Notes under the pieces: generated by a model
What the model was told of the DNA's origin: nothing
The model's database searches: none
The model's input: the letters and a program-made list of their open reading frames with translations, nothing else
Translations under genes and position numbers: made by a program
NCBI GenBank assembly: GCA_001403755.1
Contig: CYUH01000015.1
Location: 908,589-972,588, forward strand
Direction: 5' to 3'
DNA: 64,000 nucleotides
DNA from: Chryseobacterium senegalense
GTDB lineage: Bacteria > Bacteroidota > Bacteroidia > Flavobacteriales > Weeksellaceae
Part shown: piece by piece, positions 18,601-27,411 of the stretch
Layout of the letters: every line of letters begins with the position of its first letter
Numbering within the stretch: position 1 is the stretch's first letter

Positions 18601-20329
18601 AATTACCGTCTATCAGGAACAGGTAATGCTCTTGTCCCAAAAATTGGCAAATTTCACCAAAGGTGAAGCCGATACACTGCGAAAAGCCATGGGTAAAAAG
18701 CAAAAAGACGTTCTAGATAAAATGTACCCAAAATTTATCGAAGGTGGAGAAAAAAACAATCTCGATGTCGATAAGCTCAATAAAATTTGGAAAGATTGGG
18801 AAGCTTTTGCAGAATATGCTTTCAACAAATCGCATTCGACTTGTTATGCATTAATCGCTTATCATACCGCTTATCTCAAAGCCAACTATCCGGCAGAATA
18901 TATGGCGAGTGTAATGACCAATAACTTGAATAATACCAAGCAAATCACCATGTTCATGGAAGATTGCAAGGGGATAGGAGTTGATGTTTTGGGTCCGTCG
19001 GTGAATGAATCGCAATACGAATTCGCAGTGAATGACAAAGGGCAAATTCGTTTCGGTTTGGGTGCAATCAAAGGGATCGGTGAAGGCCCGAGTGAAGCGA
19101 TTGTACAAGCTAGAGCTTCAGGAAGATTTACCAATATTTATGATTTTTTCGAAAAAGTTCCTTCATCACAAATCAATAAAAGGGTAGTGGAAAGCTTGGT
19201 AATTGCCGGAGCTTTTGATGAGGTAGATCGCTATCATCGTGCGCAATATTTCGACATTGATATTTCTGGAAAAAACAATCTGGAAAGACTTTTAAAATAT
19301 GGACAAAGTTTTCAAGACAGCAAAAATGAAATCGAAAATTCTTTGTTTGCAGATTTTGCCGAAGAAGTGAAAATTGAGCCGCCAAAAATCAACCCAGCTC
19401 CAGAATGGCAAAATATGCACATGCTAAACAAAGAAAAGGAAATTATTGGATTTTACCTTTCTGCGCACCCTTTGGATGAATATAAATATCAGTTCAAATT
19501 CATGCAGGGAGCACTCAGCAAAAAAGAAATTCTGGAATCTAAAAAAGACGACATTATTGAACTCGAAAAAGTGATTGCACCAATCGATATCGCTGATGTT
19601 GCCGACGAAGACGATGCTTTGATAGATTTGGAGATCGATATTTTGGATGGTGAAGAAGAAGTGTTGATGGAAGATGCACCTAAAAAGGCCGAACCTAAAG
19701 GAAATTTCAATTTCCTAAATTTAGATGAAGTAGATGCTTTTAAAGACACCGTTGCCAATCAGCAACCCGATCTTTTCAATAATGATAAGCTCAACTGGAA
19801 AGAAAAACAGGCGATGAAAAACAATACACCGGAATACATGGTCGCAGGTTTGGTTACCGAATATGTCGTGAAAGACGGGAAAAACAGTGGCGAAAAGATT
19901 GCCTTTATCACTTTGGAAGATTACAGCGGCAGTTATAGCTTCCGGCTGGGAGATCGCGATTATATGAGACTACGAGACCGAATTGATGTGCAACGTTTTG
20001 TGATTTTTAAAATAAAATTTGCGGTATTAAACGATGGCAGAGTTTTCGTCAACGTGAGCGAAGTGATCGATTTAAAAGATGCCTTTGAAAAATTTGCTAA
20101 GAAAATGACCATCGTCATCAATATCAATGATTTAAGAAGAGAAGATATTACCTTCTTCAAAGAGAATTTCTTAGAAAATGAAGGCGAACAAAAACTCAAT
20201 TTCCTGGTGAAAAACCCTGAAGATCATTCCAATATTGAGCTGATGGCGATGCGCTCGCAAGTTAATATCAACGGTGATTTGCTGGAAGTAATACATAATC
20301 TCCATAAATATGATGTTTTCTTGAACTAG
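15677..20329 (+). CDS. dnaE: DNA polymerase III alpha subunit with fused N-terminal 3'-5' exonuclease
   Basis: A 1550-residue replicative polymerase. Residues 1 to about 190 are a DnaQ-type DEDDh exonuclease: FDTETTG (Asp6, Glu8), GHNIDFDYN, and HNAAADVNA. A PHP domain follows from about 245; its first motif keeps HNH (His251, His253), but the usual TDHGNM motif reads VDLGNM, with Leu285 in place of His. The C-family polymerase core is intact: GPGRGSAAGS, then PDIDIDFDDEG with Asp692 and Asp694 as catalytic residues, and MDFLGLRTL. A helix-hairpin-helix region (near GIGEGPSEA) and a C-terminal OB domain follow. The fusion puts proofreading in the same chain as synthesis; canonical DnaE is about 1160 residues without it. 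A terminator follows. Confidence 0.95.
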   Translation: MYLIFDTETTGLPKNFNAPLTDSDNWPRMVQIAWQLHAQDGTLIENQDYIIKPEGYDIPFNATRIHGISTKMANEEGRNLAEVLEEFKEVLQKAKVVAGHNIDFDYNIVGAEFYRKDMENVLEKIPSADTMVLGTEFCQLGGGKNGRYKSPKLVELYEKLYGEQFDEAHNAAADVNATAQVFFEMMRKDLIPAEKLLISDQELQEFIKNHPNPFPPFGIVIRRQVADSKKKKKVDFGSTDEVEIGDYFNFHNHSIYSSLQASSNISDLVNKAIRNDFAAAGLVDLGNMMGAFKFVSEVEKANGNIKKVYQEYLDKKQKAVEEGVDFNEVEPRKTPLIPIIGCEFYISDRPEQKQFTKDDPDRRTNVVLLAKNFNGYKNLAKLSSLGYVNGFYFGVPRISRKMIAEYKEDLIAFTAGTSGDIPSTILEFGEQKGEEIFKWWKDTFGDDFYVQLQNHQVEEEEHLNEVLLEFAEKYEVKILAQNETFYTEKSDANIQDILYCIKDGEKLSSPVGKGFGKRRGLPSGEYYIKDTDDLRQAFIQFPDAFEAYTELLAKFEPYTLKRDVLLPEFDIPEEFLSEEDKIDGGKRGENAYLRYLTYQGAKKKYEEITDEIRDRLDFELEVIAKTGYPGYFLIVQDFCNEARKMGVWVGPGRGSAAGSAVAYCTGITNVDPIKYDLLFERFLNPERISMPDIDIDFDDEGRDKIIKWVVEKYGKSNVAQIITYSILGGKSAIKDAGRVLDVSIPETNNIAKLVPSTPGMNIAKAFSKFDKLSPEDKVLAQEMKDILENPNDERFQVLSAAQRMEGCIRNTGIHACGVIITPEDISNLVPITIAAKDPDILVSQFDNSVAESAGLLKMDFLGLRTLTIIKHAIKLIKQRHQIDIDPDLIPLDDLKTFQLFQEGRTVGIFQYESPGMQKYMRELKPAKFADLIAMNALYRPGPIKYIPNFINRKNGLEETVYDLEETKEYLEETYGITVYQEQVMLLSQKLANFTKGEADTLRKAMGKKQKDVLDKMYPKFIEGGEKNNLDVDKLNKIWKDWEAFAEYAFNKSHSTCYALIAYHTAYLKANYPAEYMASVMTNNLNNTKQITMFMEDCKGIGVDVLGPSVNESQYEFAVNDKGQIRFGLGAIKGIGEGPSEAIVQARASGRFTNIYDFFEKVPSSQINKRVVESLVIAGAFDEVDRYHRAQYFDIDISGKNNLERLLKYGQSFQDSKNEIENSLFADFAEEVKIEPPKINPAPEWQNMHMLNKEKEIIGFYLSAHPLDEYKYQFKFMQGALSKKEILESKKDDIIELEKVIAPIDIADVADEDDALIDLEIDILDGEEEVLMEDAPKKAEPKGNFNFLNLDEVDAFKDTVANQQPDLFNNDKLNWKEKQAMKNNTPEYMVAGLVTEYVVKDGKNSGEKIAFITLEDYSGSYSFRLGDRDYMRLRDRIDVQRFVIFKIKFAVLNDGRVFVNVSEVIDLKDAFEKFAKKMTIVININDLRREDITFFKENFLENEGEQKLNFLVKNPEDHSNIELMAMRSQVNINGDLLEVIHNLHKYDVFLN

Positions 20330-20349
20330 AAATAAAACACAAAAACTGA

Positions 20350-20388
20350 TTAAAGTCCGAAGTTCTTCTATAGAATTTCGGACTTTAA
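20350..20388 (+). terminator. Hairpin terminator after dnaE
   Basis: A 12-base perfect stem (TTAAAGTCCGAA and complement) around a loop that can itself pair in part (GTTCT/AGAAT). It lies 21 bases past the stop. The downstream T content is moderate. Confidence 0.75.
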
Positions 20389-20456
20389 GTTTTATAATAA
20401 AATGTAGTGTTTTTTTGCTGATAATATAATTCGAATTCTGATGTTGAAACAAAATC

Positions 20457-20496
20457 AATCAATCGTTTGATTATTTTTAATATTTGTTTAAATTTG
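20457..20496 (+). promoter_or_regulatory. Promoter of the TetR-efflux operon with a palindrome over its -33 box
   Basis: The -33 TTTG (20466-20469) and the -7 TAAATTTG (20489-20496) are 19 bases apart, an excellent Bacteroidota promoter. The inverted repeat AATCAA-TCGT-TTGATT (20457-20472) covers the -33 box. A dimeric repressor such as the TetR encoded next would block polymerase from there, giving negative autoregulation of the whole operon. The palindrome and boxes are seen; TetR binding is inferred. Confidence 0.65.
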
Positions 20497-20521
20497 CACC
20501 CGAAAAATGATTTAAAACACA

Positions 20522-21136
20522 ATGACAAAAGAAGAAAATATTTTATTAAGCGCCGAAAAACTATTTGCTGAAAAGGGTTTTGACGGGACTTCAACGAGGG
20601 AGATTTCTAAAATGGCCAATGTAAACATTTCAATGATTTCCTATTACTTTGGCTCAAAAGAGAAACTTTTTGAGAAAATTTTTGAAGTAAGAATGAGTGA
20701 AAGCCTTTCTTTTGCTAATGAATTATTGCTAAATGAAACTTTAAATGAATGGGAAAAGCTCAATATGGTGGTTTACAGATACATCGACCGTGTGAAAAAT
20801 TTGAAAACGTTCTACCTCATTTTGCAACGCGAGCAGTTGAGAAACAAAAACCCTCATATTTTGGCCTTTCTTACGCAATCTAAAAAAGGTTTTCTAAGTA
20901 TTTATGATCAGTTACTGGAAGAAGGTTTAAAAAAGAAAATATTTACTAAAAAACCCAGACTCGAGTTTTTGCATGCCACTATTTCCGGGACAGTATTTAC
21001 CGCCATCAATACTTTGCCCACGTACAAAGATTTTTTCGATGGCGACGAAAACTACGAAGAAATGTATATCACTGATATCAAAGCTCATATTAAAAACATT
21101 TTAAAATATCTTTTAGGTTATGAAGAACATATATAA
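20522..21136 (+). CDS. TetR/AcrR family transcriptional repressor
   Basis: A 204-residue regulator with the TetR N-terminal DNA-binding helices (ILLSAEKLFAEKGFDGTSTREI, then NVNISMISYYFGSKEKLFEKIF, residues about 7-50) and a helical ligand-binding C-terminal domain. It opens an efflux operon and overlaps the next gene by 17 bases, so the two are translationally coupled. The likely job is to repress the operon until a toxic ligand binds. A suitable operator overlies the promoter at 20457-20472. Confidence 0.92.
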   Translation: MTKEENILLSAEKLFAEKGFDGTSTREISKMANVNISMISYYFGSKEKLFEKIFEVRMSESLSFANELLLNETLNEWEKLNMVVYRYIDRVKNLKTFYLILQREQLRNKNPHILAFLTQSKKGFLSIYDQLLEEGLKKKIFTKKPRLEFLHATISGTVFTAINTLPTYKDFFDGDENYEEMYITDIKAHIKNILKYLLGYEEHI

Positions 21137-22430
21137 TTACGTGGTCGCGCTTACTTTTTTAGCCGCCGGAATTACTCTTTCCGCTCAGGAAAAAAAATCG
21201 CTTACCTTAGATGAAGCGGTTCGATTGGGGATTTTGAATTCTAAAAATCTCAAAATCGACGAAGCTAAAATTGAGCAGTCAACTGCCAATTATCTGGAAG
21301 CTAAAAATAAAAAATTGCCGAGTCTTTCAGCTTCTGCAAGTGCTTTAGCTTTGGCCAATGCGAATGTTGATCTTAAAGTGGTTCCCGCATCAGGAGGGAA
21401 TTCACCAAAAGCCAATTCTGCTTTTTTCGGAAACGTTTCGGCGTCAATGCCGCTTTTTGCAGGTGGACGAATTAAATACGGGATTCAATCTGCGGAATAC
21501 CTCATCGAAGCTTCTAAATTAAGCACTGAAAACGATAAAATTGCGATTGCCTATAATGTTTCTCAGGCGTACAATAACCTTTTCAAAGCGAGCCAGGCGA
21601 TCAATGTTTTACAAGAAAATCTTACAGCTTCACAAAAAAGGGATGAATCTTTCCAGAAATTAGAAAATAATGGAATCATCGCGAGAAACGATAAGTTGAA
21701 AGCGAATTTACAGACTTCCAATATCGAATTACAACTTTTAGAAGCGCAGAATAATTATAATATTGCCAATATCAATATGGATCTGCTTCTCGGCTTGCCC
21801 GAAACCACCGAGATTGTAATTGATCAAAACTACATTTCGGAACTTTCTGTGAACGAGCCAGTTTCTTCCTTTCTAAATCAAGCTTTTTTAAATAGAAAAG
21901 ATTTGCAGGCGATTGATTACCAGCTAAAGGCAGCCAGCTTGGGAGTGAAATCTGCAAAAGCTGAAACTCTTCCTACCATCGCACTTACAGGTGGGTACGT
22001 AGCAGCAGAAATTCCTAAAATATTGACGGTTATTAACGCAGCCAATATCGGAATTGGTATTCAATACAATATCGATAATCTCTGGAAGAAAAATTCCGCT
22101 TTACAGCATGCGCAAGCCCAAGAAAAGCAAATCGCTGCGACCAACGAGTTATTGAATGATCAAATTAAATTAGAAATCAATAAAGATTTCCAAAATTCAG
22201 AATTTGCAAAAAAGAAAATTGCAGTCTATGAAAAAGCAGCCGATCAGGCGAATGAAAATTATAGAGTTACCAAAAATAAATTCGATAACGGATTAGCAAC
22301 AATTACCGAACTGCTCGATGCGGATGCGGCGCAAATCTCTGCCAATGTAAATGTGTTGAATGCAAAAGCTGATGCCGCACTGGCGTATAGAAAATTATTG
22401 CAATCCTCCGGAATTTTATCGGCCAATTAA
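21120..22430 (+). CDS. TolC family outer-membrane efflux protein (drug efflux operon)
   Basis: A 436-residue outer-membrane channel with a signal peptide (MKNIYNYVVALTFLAAGITLSAQ). The family motif KSLTLDEAVRLGILNSKNLKIDEAKIEQS lies at the mature N-terminus. Two long helical repeats follow, with typical FDNGLATITELLDADAA near the end. It begins inside the 3' end of the TetR gene and is followed, after 71 bases, by the adaptor gene. It is a different paralogue from the TolC at 5402. Confidence 0.92.
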   Translation: MKNIYNYVVALTFLAAGITLSAQEKKSLTLDEAVRLGILNSKNLKIDEAKIEQSTANYLEAKNKKLPSLSASASALALANANVDLKVVPASGGNSPKANSAFFGNVSASMPLFAGGRIKYGIQSAEYLIEASKLSTENDKIAIAYNVSQAYNNLFKASQAINVLQENLTASQKRDESFQKLENNGIIARNDKLKANLQTSNIELQLLEAQNNYNIANINMDLLLGLPETTEIVIDQNYISELSVNEPVSSFLNQAFLNRKDLQAIDYQLKAASLGVKSAKAETLPTIALTGGYVAAEIPKILTVINAANIGIGIQYNIDNLWKKNSALQHAQAQEKQIAATNELLNDQIKLEINKDFQNSEFAKKKIAVYEKAADQANENYRVTKNKFDNGLATITELLDADAAQISANVNVLNAKADAALAYRKLLQSSGILSAN

Positions 22431-22501
22431 TTGATATCAGAAATTTTGATGAAAATTGAAATTTAACATAAACAAACAACATTAAAAGAACATATTTCAA
22501 A

Positions 22502-23620
22502 ATGGAAAATAAAAATATAGCAGAACAACCAGATGTTTTCGCTGAACAAAAAAAGAAAAACAACATCGTATTTCCAATAATTTTGGCAGCGGTTGTATTA
22601 ATAGGCGGATTTTTCGGATACCGTAGCTATTCATTTGCACAAACGCACGAGGAAACAGATGACGCACAGATTGCTTCGAATATGAGTCCCGTAATTTCAA
22701 AAATTTCAGGTTATGTTGCCGAAGTAAAGGTGAAAGATAATCAGTTCGTGAAAAAGGGCGATACCTTGATTATTTTGGATAACAGAGATCAAAAAATGGC
22801 TTTGGAATCTGCGTTGGCAGCTTTAGGTACTGCAAGAAGTAATGTCGCTACTGCGAAAGCAAGTACAGCAGCGGCTTCCAGTAATATCAATTCAGCGAAT
22901 GCTGCAATCACAACTGCAAATGCCCAGATCGAAGCGGCAAAAGTAAACGTGTGGAAAACCACTCAAGATCTGAAACGATATGCCAACTTGGTGAAAGACC
23001 ACACCATCACTCAACAGCAATATGAAACGGCTTTAGCGGCAAAACAATCTGCTGATCGACAATTGCAAGTATTGATTGATCAAAGAAATCAAGCTGCGCA
23101 GCAAACCGGAATTGTAACTTCGCAAACCGCGGCAAGTTCCGAGCAAATTGGGGTTGCAAGTTCAGTAGCTAAACAAAGAGAAGTGGATGTAGAAAATGCA
23201 AAACTGAATCTTTCGTACACAATTATCACTGCACCGGAAGATGGTTATGTGTCTAAAATTCCTACCCAAAAAGGGCAGTTTTTGCAGGCAGGCTCTCAGT
23301 TATTCAGTTTAGTACGCGATAACAGTTTGTGGATTGTGGCAAATTATAAAGAAACCCAAATTTCTAAAATGGTGGAAGGACAAAAAGTAGATATAGAAAT
23401 CGATGCTTTCCCCGATCATAAATTTGAAGGTGTCGTAAGTTCGTTTTCTCCGGCTACAGGTTCTTCTTTCTCCATTCTTCCGCCGGATAATGCAAGTGGA
23501 AACTTCGTAAAAGTCGTACAAAGACTTCCGGTGAGAATTGATTTCGTAAAATTAGATCCATCCCTGGCGAAAAAATTGCGAGCAGGAATGAATGTGAAAA
23601 CGATAGTGAATTTAAAATAA
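22502..23620 (+). CDS. HlyD/EmrA family efflux adaptor
   Basis: A 372-residue periplasmic adaptor of the EmrA type. It has a short cytoplasmic N-terminus, one membrane helix (about residues 20-40), then the lipoyl half-motif DDAQIASNMSPVISKISGYV and VKVKDNQFVKKGDTL. A long coiled-coil hairpin rich in Ala, Gln and Ser (about 95-235) follows, then the second lipoyl half (YTIITAPEDGYVSKI). Together with the MFS protein downstream and TolC upstream it forms an Emr-type tripartite pump. No lipobox, unlike the adaptor at 6841. Confidence 0.92.
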   Translation: MENKNIAEQPDVFAEQKKKNNIVFPIILAAVVLIGGFFGYRSYSFAQTHEETDDAQIASNMSPVISKISGYVAEVKVKDNQFVKKGDTLIILDNRDQKMALESALAALGTARSNVATAKASTAAASSNINSANAAITTANAQIEAAKVNVWKTTQDLKRYANLVKDHTITQQQYETALAAKQSADRQLQVLIDQRNQAAQQTGIVTSQTAASSEQIGVASSVAKQREVDVENAKLNLSYTIITAPEDGYVSKIPTQKGQFLQAGSQLFSLVRDNSLWIVANYKETQISKMVEGQKVDIEIDAFPDHKFEGVVSSFSPATGSSFSILPPDNASGNFVKVVQRLPVRIDFVKLDPSLAKKLRAGMNVKTIVNLK

Positions 23621-23690
23621 AATAGATCGAGAAGTTGAGAAAAGTTTCGTTAAAACATTTCCACTTTTATCATTCAATCAGAAAAAATAT

Positions 23691-25271
23691 ATGGAACAAG
23701 ATTCATTAGTTGAATATGGCGCAAGACGTGTGATCATTACGATTACGGCGATTTTGTGTGCCCTTCTGGAAATCGTGGATTCCACCATTGTTAATGTGGC
23801 GCTCAATGAAATGAAGGGAAACTTGGGAGCAACACTCTCCGAAGTTGGTTGGGTGATTACTGCGTATGCCATTGGGAATGTAATTATCGTTCCTATGACG
23901 AGTTGGCTTTCCCAACAATTTGGTCGTCGAAACTATTTCGCAGCATCGATTATTATTTTTACCGTATTTTCTTTCCTCTGTGGTAATGCAACCAACATCT
24001 GGGAGCTCGTATTTTTCCGATTAATGCAGGGAATTGGCGGTGGAGCACTTTTGGTAACTTCCCAAACCATCATCACGGAATCTTATCCGATCGAAAAGAG
24101 AAGTATGGCGCAAGCGATTTATGGTTTAGGGGTAATTATCGGTCCAACCCTTGGTCCACCATTGGGCGGATATATTGTAGATAATTACAGTTGGCCGTAT
24201 ATTTTTTACATTAATATTCCGATTGGTATTGCCGCGGTGATGATGACTTTACAATATGTGCGAAGTCCGAAATATTCCGAAAAAAGGAAAGCAAAAGATG
24301 TCGATTGGTACGGAATTGTACTTCTAGCAGTATTCGTAGGTTCGCTTCAGTATATTCTTGAAAAAGGACATGAAGACGATTGGTTCGAGAGCAGAGAAAT
24401 TGTGATTTTAACAGTAGTTGCGGTGATTGGATTTATCCTTTTCTTATGGAGAGAATGGACCTGTAAGTATCCGATTGTTGAGTTAAGAGTTTTGAAAAAC
24501 GGAAATCTTCGAATCGGTACGGTAATGTCGTTTATCCTTGGATTTGGATTGTATGGTTCCACGTTTATTGTGCCGTTATATACGCAAAGTATTTTAGGAT
24601 GGACCGCTTTGCAATCTGGAGCGTTGATGATTCCTGCAGCACTTACCACCGCGTTTATGATGCCGATTATCGGGAAATTATTAACCAGAGGAGTCAAACA
24701 GCAGATTTTGGTTTCTTTAGGATTGCTTATTTTCTTTATTTATAGTTTTTGGGGTTACAAAATCCTTACACCCAATACCGGAAAAGATGATTTCTTCTGG
24801 ATGTTGATGGTTCGTGGCGCCGGATTAGGACTTTTGTTTATTCCTATTACCTCGCTTTCACTAAGTACTTTAAAAGGAAAAGAAATTGGTCAGGGAGCGG
24901 CTTTCACAGGAATGATGCGCCAGTTGGGAGGTTCATTTGGTATTGCTGCAATTACCACTTTTATTTCCAACCAAACCTCTATCCATCGCGACAATATTGC
25001 ACAACATTTAGATGCCAACAGTTTTGATGTTCAGCAAAGAGTGGCCGCCTTGAAAGCAAGTTTTATGGCAAAAGGTTTTTCGCCCGACGTTGCCTTGCAA
25101 TCCGCTTATAAATTGCTCGATCTAAGTGTACTGAAACAAGCATCAGTACTATCTTATATGGATGTTTTTCTCTATTTGGGACTGCTATTTTTGGTTTGTA
25201 TTCCTTTTGTTTTATTTGTGAAGGAAAGAAAGGGCAGAGAACCAATCGACCTTGGCGATGCAATGCATTAA
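23691..25271 (+). CDS. DHA2 family MFS drug:proton antiporter (EmrB/QacA-like)
   Basis: A 526-residue inner-membrane transporter with about 14 predicted helices. Motifs of the 14-TMS drug/H+ antiporter family are present: ALLEIVDSTIVNVALNEM in helix 1, WVITAYAIGNVIIVPMTSWL, GRRNYF in the first loop, and motif C-like GLGVIIGPTLGPPLGGYIVD in helix 5. It exports lipophilic toxins against the proton gradient, delivering them to EmrA and TolC. Last gene of the TetR operon; a strong terminator follows 35 bases later. Confidence 0.93.
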   Translation: MEQDSLVEYGARRVIITITAILCALLEIVDSTIVNVALNEMKGNLGATLSEVGWVITAYAIGNVIIVPMTSWLSQQFGRRNYFAASIIIFTVFSFLCGNATNIWELVFFRLMQGIGGGALLVTSQTIITESYPIEKRSMAQAIYGLGVIIGPTLGPPLGGYIVDNYSWPYIFYINIPIGIAAVMMTLQYVRSPKYSEKRKAKDVDWYGIVLLAVFVGSLQYILEKGHEDDWFESREIVILTVVAVIGFILFLWREWTCKYPIVELRVLKNGNLRIGTVMSFILGFGLYGSTFIVPLYTQSILGWTALQSGALMIPAALTTAFMMPIIGKLLTRGVKQQILVSLGLLIFFIYSFWGYKILTPNTGKDDFFWMLMVRGAGLGLLFIPITSLSLSTLKGKEIGQGAAFTGMMRQLGGSFGIAAITTFISNQTSIHRDNIAQHLDANSFDVQQRVAALKASFMAKGFSPDVALQSAYKLLDLSVLKQASVLSYMDVFLYLGLLFLVCIPFVLFVKERKGREPIDLGDAMH

Positions 25272-25306
25272 TCCTTAAATAGTTTATTAATAGTTAGTTT
25301 TTAATT

Positions 25307-25340
25307 TAAACGGTTTTAGAATCTCATCTAAAACCGTTTA
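25307..25340. terminator. Bidirectional terminator between the emr operon and corA
   Basis: TAAACGGTTTTAGA pairs perfectly with TCTAAAACCGTTTA around a 6-base loop. T-rich and A-rich flanks let it serve both the plus-strand MFS gene and the convergent corA. Confidence 0.88.
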
Positions 25341-25370
25341 TTTTTTAGTTAAAACTTACAAAAGTATTTT

Positions 25371-26273
25371 TTACCAACGTTTTCTTCTTACATAAATGAA
25401 TGTCAGCAACGCAATGAAAGCCATCACACCAAGAGTTATAAAATAGCCCATCGGTTGATGAAGTTCCGGGATGTTATCGAAATTCATCCCATAAATTCCA
25501 GCAATAAAGGTAATCGGGAAAAAATACATGGAGTATATAGCAAGTACTTTCATCACCTGGTTGGCTTTCTGATCACTCAACGCTAAAAACATTGAAATCA
25601 AGTTGATGACCTGTGAATTGAGATGTTCGAAATCTGCGATCACATCCTTGTGCTTGTCCTGCAGGTCGGTAACTTGAGTATCCACGAGATTCAGGGTTTT
25701 GAAATTATCAACCCAATCGGCGGAAACATTCAGGATTCGGGTATTCAGACCCGATTTTCTTTTTAGTTTGTACAATCGACGGATTTGGTTAGCATGATTG
25801 GTATTTTTCAGGAAAATCTCATTTTCGATATTATCCATCGTTTCCATCAGGTTTTGGGACTCATCATCGTACGATTTCATCACTTTCAACGCAAGATTTA
25901 ATGCGATTTCTTCCACGCCAATCGCTTTATTTTTGGGAAGCAAAATTTCTTTTTTAAATTCATAAATACTGCGATTCTTCATTCGGTGGATGGTAATGAT
26001 AATATTTCCAATCAGAAAGACTCCCAATTTGGTAGAAATATCGCTGATGGTATTTAGGTGAGATCTTTCCAATTCAGTATTTTCGCGCATCAGAAAAAAT
26101 TTCACGTTATCATCCTGCTCAAATTTCGGGAGGTGGTTGGGATCTATCGTGTCCTCCAGAAGGAGTTGGTTTATTTTATATCTTTCATGTAAAAAAAGCA
26201 AATCTTCCGGAGTTGGAGCTTCCACATCAATCCATTCGCAATGGTCGTTTCGGTAAATTATTTCTATAGGCAT
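25371..26273 (-). CDS. corA: CorA family Mg2+/Co2+ transporter
   Basis: A 300-residue divalent-cation channel of the CorA family. A large N-terminal cytoplasmic domain with long stalk helices is followed by two C-terminal membrane helices. The signature GMN lies at the end of the first helix in FIAGIYGMNF, then a short loop (DNIPELHQPMGY) and the second helix, ending in the basic tail RRKRW. It would form a homopentamer importing Mg2+. A -7 box lies only a few bases before the ATG. Confidence 0.92.
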   Translation of the reverse strand: MPIEIIYRNDHCEWIDVEAPTPEDLLFLHERYKINQLLLEDTIDPNHLPKFEQDDNVKFFLMRENTELERSHLNTISDISTKLGVFLIGNIIITIHRMKNRSIYEFKKEILLPKNKAIGVEEIALNLALKVMKSYDDESQNLMETMDNIENEIFLKNTNHANQIRRLYKLKRKSGLNTRILNVSADWVDNFKTLNLVDTQVTDLQDKHKDVIADFEHLNSQVINLISMFLALSDQKANQVMKVLAIYSMYFFPITFIAGIYGMNFDNIPELHQPMGYFITLGVMAFIALLTFIYVRRKRW

Positions 26274-26277
26274 TCAA

Positions 26278-26285
26278 CAAATTTA
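26278..26285 (-). promoter_or_regulatory. -7 box (TAAATTTG) right before corA
   Basis: An exact TAnnTTTG on the minus strand, with only four bases between it and the ATG at 26273. The usual start point, five to seven bases after this box, falls on the start codon, so the mRNA may be leaderless. Confidence 0.5.
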
Positions 26286-26317
26286 GCAATATTTTCAATG
26301 TAAAAATTCAAGCGTTA

Positions 26318-26346
26318 TTTGATATTTTAAATAAAATTTATCTTTG
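26318..26346 (+). promoter_or_regulatory. Promoter of the fabH-like gene
   Basis: TTTG (26318-26321) and TATCTTTG (26339-26346), 17 bases apart, fit the Bacteroidota promoter. It predicts a start near 26352, leaving a very short leader before either candidate ATG (26357 or 26366). Confidence 0.6.
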
Positions 26347-26365
26347 CCAAAATTAAATGTATTTC

Positions 26366-27388
26366 ATGACTAAAAATATTATCAAAGGAATTGGGCATTA
26401 TGTTCCCGAAAACGTTGTGACCAATGATGATTTGTCCAAACTAATGACCACTAATGACGAGTGGATCACCGAAAGAACCGGCATTAAAGAAAGACATCAC
26501 CGAAAAAACCGAAACGATTCCGAAGAAACTACCGCGTTTCTTGGCTTTAAAGCATCGGAAAAAGCCCTGAAAATGGCGGGTTTATCTGCCAAAGATATCG
26601 ATTATATAGTATTTGCGACCCTTTCACCAGATTATTATTTTCCAGGCTGTGGCGTCTTGCTTCAAGAAATGCTCGGTTGCGATACCATAGGAGCGCTGGA
26701 TGTAAGAAATCAGTGTTCCGGATTTGTATATGCGATGAGTGTTGCTAATGCTTTCATTAAATCTAAAATGTACAAAAATATCTTGGTCGTTGGTGCAGAA
26801 GTTCATTCTTTCGGATTGGATTTTTCCGATGCGGGTCGTGGTGTATCTGTAATTTTTGGCGATGGAGCAGGCGCAGTGATTTTGTCCGCTTCCGAAGATG
26901 AAAATGCAGGGGATATTCTAAGTACCAACATGCATTCGGAAGGGAAATATGCAGATGAATTGTGTACCAAATTCCCGGGTTCAAAGTACGGATGGAGCGA
27001 CAGAATGCGTCTGGAACCTGAAAACGTCACCGATGCTGAAATCTATCCGGTGATGAATGGAAATTTCGTATTTAAACATGCGGTGACCAGATTCCCGGAA
27101 ACGATGTTGGAAGCACTGAATGCTGCCGGAAAAACAGTGGAAGATTTGGATATGTTTATTCCACACCAGGCGAATCTAAGAATTGCTCAGTTTGTACAGC
27201 AAAAAATGGGACTTCCGGAAGATAAAGTCTTCAATAATATTCAGAAATACGGAAATACTACCGCGGCATCAATCCCTATTGCATTAAGCGAAGCCATCGA
27301 ACAAGGGAAAGTAAAGAGAGGAGATTTAGTACTTCTGTCTGCCTTTGGAAGTGGATTTACTTGGGGCTCTGTACTGTTTGAATTTTAA
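26366..27388 (+). CDS. fabH: 3-oxoacyl-[acyl-carrier-protein] synthase III
   Basis: A 340-residue KAS III condensing enzyme that starts fatty-acid chains by joining an acyl-CoA primer to malonyl-ACP. The catalytic triad is visible: Cys117 in NQCSGF, His in FIPHQANLRI, and Asn in YGNTTAASIP. The terminal SAFGSGFTWGSVLF is typical. I take the second ATG (26366) because MTKNIIKGIGHYVP begins where homologues begin; the ATG at 26357 adds only three residues and is also possible. Bacteroidota often carry several KAS III paralogues, so branched-chain or specialised priming cannot be excluded. Confidence 0.88.
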   Translation: MTKNIIKGIGHYVPENVVTNDDLSKLMTTNDEWITERTGIKERHHRKNRNDSEETTAFLGFKASEKALKMAGLSAKDIDYIVFATLSPDYYFPGCGVLLQEMLGCDTIGALDVRNQCSGFVYAMSVANAFIKSKMYKNILVVGAEVHSFGLDFSDAGRGVSVIFGDGAGAVILSASEDENAGDILSTNMHSEGKYADELCTKFPGSKYGWSDRMRLEPENVTDAEIYPVMNGNFVFKHAVTRFPETMLEALNAAGKTVEDLDMFIPHQANLRIAQFVQQKMGLPEDKVFNNIQKYGNTTAASIPIALSEAIEQGKVKRGDLVLLSAFGSGFTWGSVLFEF

Positions 27389-27411
27389 TTAAATTAGATC
27401 TAATAAAAAAT

